NCBI RefSeq assembly: GCF_002878395.1
Contig: NC_061118.1
Coordinates: 125,572,829 to 125,636,828, forward strand
Direction: 5' to 3'
Length of the DNA: 64,000 nucleotides
From: Capsicum annuum
Taxonomy: Eukaryota > Streptophyta > Magnoliopsida > Solanales > Solanaceae
The notes under the pieces were generated by a model, which made no database searches, was not told the origin of the DNA, and saw nothing but the letters and a program-made list of their open reading frames with translations. Of this stretch, positions 58,824 through 64,000 are shown one piece after another. Position 1 is the first letter of the stretch, and the number at the start of each line of letters is the position of its first letter. Made by a program: the position numbers and the translations under genes.

Positions 58824-59460
58824 ATAAACCTGATTATACACATTCCTTGTAAACAAAAAAAATTGAAAAAAATGAAGGAAAAAAAATAAAATTTTCAGAA
58901 ATTATTCCATCTTATCCTCAGCAACTAAGCACATGATAATAAATACAAAATTTACAATTGAATAAAACTAAACCCAGAAAACAAAATAATTAAATTGTAA
59001 TTAGTCTGAAAATTAAACAAACAAAGAGGCAAAAAGCAACATATGATAAAAGGATTTAAAAAAATAAAGAAAAGCACCATGATCTACAGTATGAAAAAAT
59101 TATTATTTATATTAAAAAAAAATGGACTGCTAAAAGTTAATAAACATAATTATACACATTTTTGATAAACGAAAAAAAAATGAACAAACAGCTCAGGTAC
59201 AAAAAAAATCAAATTTTCTGAATGTTTTCCCTCCCCTCAGTAAATAAACACATTAAATTAAAAGCAAAATTTACAATTAAATTAAAACTGGACCCAGAAA
59301 TATAAATAATTAAATTGTAATTATTCTGAAAATTAAACAAAGGTAAAATCAACATATGATAAAATTATGATAAGAAGATCAAAAAAAAGAACAAAAACAC
59401 CATAATCCATAATCTAGAGTCTGATAAAATTAATTTTTTTAATTAAAAAAGAAGACCAAA
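58824..59460. repeat. imperfect tandem duplication in KH leader intron, period about 319
   Basis: ATTATACACATT...AAACAAA at about 58835 recurs at about 59152, and ACAATT(G/A)AATAAAAC / CCCAGAAA / ATAATTAAATTGTAATTA at 58954 recurs at 59273. A third partial copy is bases 1-45. Confidence 0.8.
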
Positions 59461-59493
59461 CAAAATTAACTACGGATCATAAAGAATATGTAC

Positions 59494-59690
59494 CTAAATT
59501 GGATTATGAAGAAAGAGTTAACAAAATTGATGTCAGCAAGAAGTGAGATGGGGGTTTTGGACGGTGGGAAAGGGGGGAGGGAGAAGAGAAGATGAAAGCT
59601 GCGCACCTGTTAGGAGTTGAGGTTACTCTGATTTTTAGGGTTTTTAGTTTTTCTGATAACTTAGCGGTTGACAAGATAACATTATACTCA
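59494..59690 (-). promoter_or_regulatory. KH gene 5' non-coding exon and promoter
   Basis: A donor AATTTAG|GTACATATT at 59494/59493 suggests a non-coding first exon above it, with its intron running to near the ATG (acceptor probably TATAATCAG at about 58828). The CT-rich exon sequence (CTTCTCTTCTCCCTCC) is usual for plant leaders. AAACCCTAA (telo-box) on the minus strand at 59643-59635 is a common element in promoters of genes of the RNA and translation machinery. Confidence 0.5.
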
Positions 59691-59696
59691 CTCCGT

Positions 59697-59901
59697 TTCA
59701 TTTTACCCATCCCAAATCTTCTAATACAATATTCCATACAATTTTTTTTTTCATATTTTATTCTTTATATTAATTACTTTTTTATTAAATTAAAATGTAA
59801 ACATCTAATAAACTATTATGATAAACTAGTCATATTATTTATTATTTTTCTTAATAACTATGGCATTCCAATTTAGAATGAGTAAAATAGGACGGACAAA
59901 G
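59697..59901. mobile_element. Stowaway-like MITE at the KH promoter
   Basis: Left end CTCACTCCGTTTCATTTTAC and right end, read inward, CTTTGTCCGTCCTATTTTAC; TA flanks both sides (59695-59696, 59902-59903). Non-coding, 205 bases. Confidence 0.75.
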
Positions 59902-59905
59902 TATA

Positions 59906-61189
59906 TCTCTATCTCTATCTATAATATATTAAAAGTGTAAACGTGAAAGTCTTAGAAATATTGATTGAATTTTTTACCTTCATTAAAAGTTATTGTTTTA
60001 GGCAAAATTATCTTTTTACTATTTTTTAATATTTAAAAAATTAAAAATTAATTAAATATTTTTATGATAAAATCTTTTCTTATTAGTTATTTTCCTAAAA
60101 GAAGTTGATTTTGTTTTTATTTTTGGCGCATCACTATTTCCGGGAAAGGGTGGTTGACTTAAAAAAATAAAATATTTTTTTTTGTTTTTAGTACGTGATG
60201 TCTTCAAAAATAAAGAAAACAATTAAAACTTTTTCTAAAATATATGAAAACAATTAAAACTTTGCCTAAAATATATGAAAATATAAAAATCCTATTGAAA
60301 TATTACGCTTAATCTAACATACTCCTAATTGTACTTGACCTTTGCTTCTTTTTGTTTTCTTTTGGTATTTAAATTATACTCAAAAATGTAACAAATACAA
60401 TCAATTTAGAAAAGGATCGAGAATTATTTCATTTAACTTTTTAATAGCTTCCCAAAAAACTTTTTAATGATATTTGAGAATTTTTATTTAATTTATGTTT
60501 ATATATATTTTGGTGTGTTGGTGGCATAAATATTTTTATAGCTACTATTTCGATGCGGCCTATAATAGTTTTATCAATTTTAGGTTTGTGTTCTAAATGA
60601 GTGTTCGGAAGGATTTTGAGAAATTTTTATATGAATGTTTGTTTTAATCGTATTGTTCTAATATCTCAATTATCATATTCTTTTGTTGTAGTTTCTGTTT
60701 AATGATAACTAATACTTTTTCATTAGTTTAAGAATTCTGAATCAATTAAATTTGATTATAAGAAGATTTGAAAAATTTAAAAATAAATATAAACATGTTA
60801 GATAAGAGAAGTTGAATAAGTACCAAATTTTTAAAAGTTTTACATAATAAGAATATAATCAATGATTTTGTAAAGATTTGATTTTAAAAATTAGAAAAGA
60901 TTTTAAGTATAGGAAAAAATAATTGTACCACAATTATGGTTCAAATTGATGCGTTTGTCCACTGCATAACAAATACAAAAGTGATAATCCGTCAATCACT
61001 TAAACTTATGGTCAAATATATATGTATGTACACTAAAATTTATGTTTACTTTATTATATTAAAGTTTGAAGGATCTTAGGAAAGTGACTTGAACGTTTTG
61101 TACTTCATTAAAAATCTCCGTAATAGATAAAATCATTTAACTTTAAATAATCGAATGTTACATGTGCGAGGCACGTGCGGTCAAACTAG
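59906..61189 (+). mobile_element. non-autonomous Helitron-like element 1
   Basis: 5' end TCTCTATCTCTATC then ATATTAAAAGTG; 3' end has a short hairpin (CATGTGC GAG GCACGTG) followed by GGTCAAACTAG, ending CTAG before T. No Rep/helicase gene. Internal sequence is AT-rich and non-coding. Confidence 0.6.
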
Positions 61190-62022
61190 TTATCTTAAAA
61201 GTGTCAAGCGTCTTATAAAGCACATTTGAACTTTTTACCTTTTATTAAAATTCTTTGCTACAAAATCGTCTTTTTCACAATTTTTTTCTAATATTTAAGA
61301 GTTAAAAACTAATAAAATATATTTATAATAAAAATTTTCCATATTAGAAGATATTAAAATTAATGACAATTAATATTTTTTCATTAATTTAAGAATTGTA
61401 GATCAATTAAAAAACAAAAACCTTTAATAATTATACATAAATACTAATTTATTTTAAACCCTTATACTCTAATACTATATTTAAAGAAAAATCCAAAAGA
61501 AATTCCCTTACATTCCCAAAGTATTGCCGTTTTCTGATAAAATTTCCTTATAAATCCTTTTCCTATTTTTCTACTACCTTATAAGTATTTTTGAATTTTA
61601 ATAAAGGACTTATTATAAGTTAAATAGGAGTCCAAAAATTATTTATTTATTATTTTAGAAATTATTAAAACTCCTATATTCCTCAAATAAAATTCTAATT
61701 ATATATAAATGCTAATATATATTACAAAACTTATAATACTCAAAAAGGCAAAAATGTGTAAAGCCAAAAAGGTAAAAACGTACCTTTTTTCTTTTACTTT
61801 CTTTATTTTTTTAGTTCTAAATTCAATGGTATTTTCGTAAAATTATAATTATACATAAACACTAACAAATTAGTTAAAATCCTTATTTTATTTAAGTAAC
61901 AAATCATAATATTTAACACTCCTAAATTAATTAGAATTTTACCTTATATCTATATTTGTAATCTAGATCTATATCTATATCTATAATCTATATCTATTTA
62001 TATCTATAATCTATATCTATAA
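61190..62022 (+). mobile_element. Helitron-like fragment 2
   Basis: Starts TATCTTAAAAGTGTCAAG directly after element 1, resembling the element 5' ends minus the first bases; it has no 3' end of its own before the next start. It carries a TCTATA-rich microsatellite at about 61946-62040. Confidence 0.4.
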
Positions 62023-63190
62023 TCTATCTACAATATATTAAAAGTGTGAAGACATTAGAAAAGTGATTCAAATTTTTTGTCCTTTATTAAAAAACTCTTC
62101 TTTAGACAAAGTTGTCTTTTCACTATATTTTTTTAATTTATTATTTAATTATTTTTTACTATATTAACTAGACATCCTAAAATATATGGGACTCCTAAAA
62201 TATATGGTCGGAGAATTTATTAATATTTTTCTTTTTATTAGACTTCCTAAATATATATGGTAGGAGAATTAATTAATATTTTTTTCTATTATTTAATTAG
62301 AAAAATACTCCTAAAATATAACTCTATTAAGGAAATACTTCTATAAATATTAAAATGTACGTTAAACTAGAGAACAAACCAGTTTATCTATTGGGAGAAT
62401 ATGATTGATGCTCGTCTAACTTTATTCGATTGCATGTCTAGATTGGTGGATGCTTGATTCGGTTGGCTTTGAAGAATTTCTTGTGTAAAGGTTAGGTTTA
62501 ATTGTATTGTTTTAATATCTTTATTACCTTATTGTTTTACTTTAATTTACAGATACTAGATGAATGCGGGTCGACTTAAAAAAAAAACTAGGTAAAAGTC
62601 AGGTTTAATTGTATTATCGTAATATCTCTATTAGTTTGTTGTTTTGTGGTAATTTTCAATTCGTAGATGAATCTCGATCGGCTTTGAGAATTTTTTGTGT
62701 GTAAAATTTAAGTTTAATTGTATTGTTTTGATTTCACTTTTATCGTATTATTTGTTGCAGTTTATAGGTGATAGATAAATGTTGGTCGGCTTTGAGGAAT
62801 TTTTTATGTAAAGGTTAGGTTTAATTGTATTATTTTGATATCTCTATTATCGTATTATTTTGTTATTTTTTATAGGTGGTAGATAGGTATCGGACGACTT
62901 TTAAAAAAATTTTGTGTGTAAAGATTAGATTTAATTATATTATTTTGATATCTCTATCATTGTATTATTTTGTTGTAATTTACAGATGGTAGATGAATGT
63001 CGATCGACTTTTAAAAAAGAAATTGGTAAAAGTTAGGTTTAATAAATAAATTCTCCAATCTTTACATACTCAAAAGATATTAAATCTAATTATTATATTG
63101 ATCTTTATATTTAAATAAATATCCTATTTAATGTAATGTTTGAACTCATTAAAGTAAGGTACACGCGCAAGGCGCGTGCACCTAAACTAG
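62023..63190 (+). mobile_element. non-autonomous Helitron-like element 3
   Basis: 5' end TCTATCTACAATATATTAAAAG; 3' end has a perfect hairpin (CACGCGC AAG GCGCGTG, 63162-63178), then CACCTAAACTAG. Repeated internal blocks around GGTTTAATTGTATTATTTTG recur about every 120-150 bases from 62480 to 63040. Confidence 0.6.
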
Positions 63191-63212
63191 TATATATATA
63201 TATATATATATA
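63191..63212. repeat. (TA)11 microsatellite
   Basis: Pure TA run right after the Helitron 3' end. Confidence 0.9.
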
Positions 63213-63334
63213 ACAGGGTGTGCAAGCAAAATTTTTATTCACTTAATTAGTGAAATAACTCCCATCATACTATAACAGGGTATGCGAGCGGAATTTTTAT
63301 TCACTTAATTAGTGAAATAACTCTCATCATACCA
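63211..63334. repeat. 62-base tandem pair
   Basis: TAACAGGGTGTGCAAGC at 63211 recurs as TAACAGGGTATGCGAGC at 63273, with TTCACTTAATTAGTGAAATA in both. Confidence 0.9.
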
Positions 63335-64000
63335 ATAGTATGAATCATAATCACTATCCATATATGAATAGTCATAAATAGACCATTATTCTTAGACAAG
63401 ATGATCTATAATTTTTTCAAAAAAAAATTCTTGTAAATCTTTATTTAATTTTATCATCTTTAAAATAGTGATTAAAGTTTTTTCATCTAAGAAAATTGTA
63501 TAAGAACTCATTATGCAGTACAAAGAACAAATTTTTTTATCAAAACCTTGTAACTTTGACATCGATAAACCTGTGTGTTTTTTAGATCATTAACTCTGTC
63601 CAGAGCGTCAAATAATTTTATTTTTAATCTGTTGATTTCAGAATTATTTCAAGTATTTTTTAAGCGATAAATTTTTTGATTGTATTTTCGTAACTTTGTT
63701 ATATCTTTGTTAAGAGTTTTTATAATTGTTTTGGATTTCCAAAACCTTCTTCTAAGTTTCTTTAGTTATGGTTGTACCACTCTCATGATGATAAGTGTAA
63801 ACAATTCATAATTTAATCCTATAGGTACTTAGTAACATATAATATGTTTCTTATGTTAATATCTTCTTGAAATGATAGAGTTTAGGTATATACCTTTCGA
63901 CTTTCTTTCTATATTAGTTGTATCAACACCACAGTGTTTTTCCTTCCGGCGATAAAGAACTATTTAGCCTATTGTGACTCACTGTCTCAGGCTATTGTGT
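63213..64000 (-). mobile_element. EPRV-3: third pararetrovirus fragment, runs off the edge
   Basis: The minus strand has a Lys/Asn-rich coiled-coil-like reading at about 63770-63540 (TLNKDITKLRKYN) and a small reading from an ATG at 63511 with FLDEKTLIT and IKLNKDL, matching the small ORFs of EPRV-1 at 1864 and 2057. It breaks at a stop after 39 codons, and the tail (YYWYDES) continues in frame past a second stop. The remainder to 64000 has decayed readings. Confidence 0.5.
63310..63511 (-). pseudogene. small pararetrovirus ORF, copy 3, broken
   Basis: ATG at 63511; shares the order aromatic start, FLxEKTLIT, LNxDL, Ile-rich helix and WY-containing tail with the two copies in EPRV-1, but is cut by TAA after 39 codons and by one more stop. 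It shows that the small ORF is a conserved gene of this virus group and not a chance ORF. Confidence 0.5.

Overview
The window is nuclear DNA of a flowering plant, most likely a member of the Solanaceae. The pointers are AT-rich intergenic sequence, two fragments related to the TS SINE of tobacco and its relatives, endogenous pararetrovirus remnants of the kinds common in Solanum and Nicotiana, and an intron-rich plant KH-domain gene. A 30-base run of N (21637-21666) shows that this is a draft assembly. I found one convincing host gene. Nearly everything else is transposable or viral sequence, mostly broken and nested.

Left part (1-8.35 kb). A degraded pararetrovirus (EPRV-1, + strand) runs from a protease fragment through reverse transcriptase, RNase H, two tandem small ORFs and a long second ORF to a promoter/poly(A)-like region near 4 kb. 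Next come a 280-base TAA microsatellite, featureless AT-rich DNA, and a second pararetrovirus fragment of another lineage on the minus strand (EPRV-2: RT end, RNase H, transactivator).

8.35-17.34 kb is a Ty1-copia element on the minus strand. It lost most of pol and was later hit between 5' LTR and primer site by a MULE (9-base target duplication) and a hAT element (8-base duplication). The MULE carries a Stowaway-like MITE and the hAT carries a TS SINE fragment with a perfect 13-base duplication.

17.79-47.70 kb is one nested stack: copia element A (LTRs 17787-18629 and 46857-47703, flanked by TGTTT) contains a Sire-like copia element C. C contains a MuDR-type element (22261-39377) and a solo gypsy LTR (42333-44564, duplication AATTA). 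The MuDR-type element contains a Ty3-gypsy element B (25215-37789), whose 3' LTR contains another solo LTR (25235-27907, duplication CTGCA).

47.7-64 kb holds a 630-base tandem duplication, AT-rich DNA, the KH-domain gene (CDS 58790 to 54309, minus strand, six coding exons, five KH domains), a Stowaway-like MITE at its promoter, a cluster of Helitron-like elements (59.9-63.2 kb), and a third pararetrovirus fragment running off the right edge.

The KH protein is the only product with a likely cellular role, in RNA binding and processing. Every retroelement and viral coding region carries stops, frameshifts or deletions, so none is predicted to work as it stands. Points worth checking: a 45-base copy of the KH leader intron fused to EPRV-1 at the left edge, a small-ORF family shared by EPRV-1 and EPRV-3, and the readable order of insertions in the stack.
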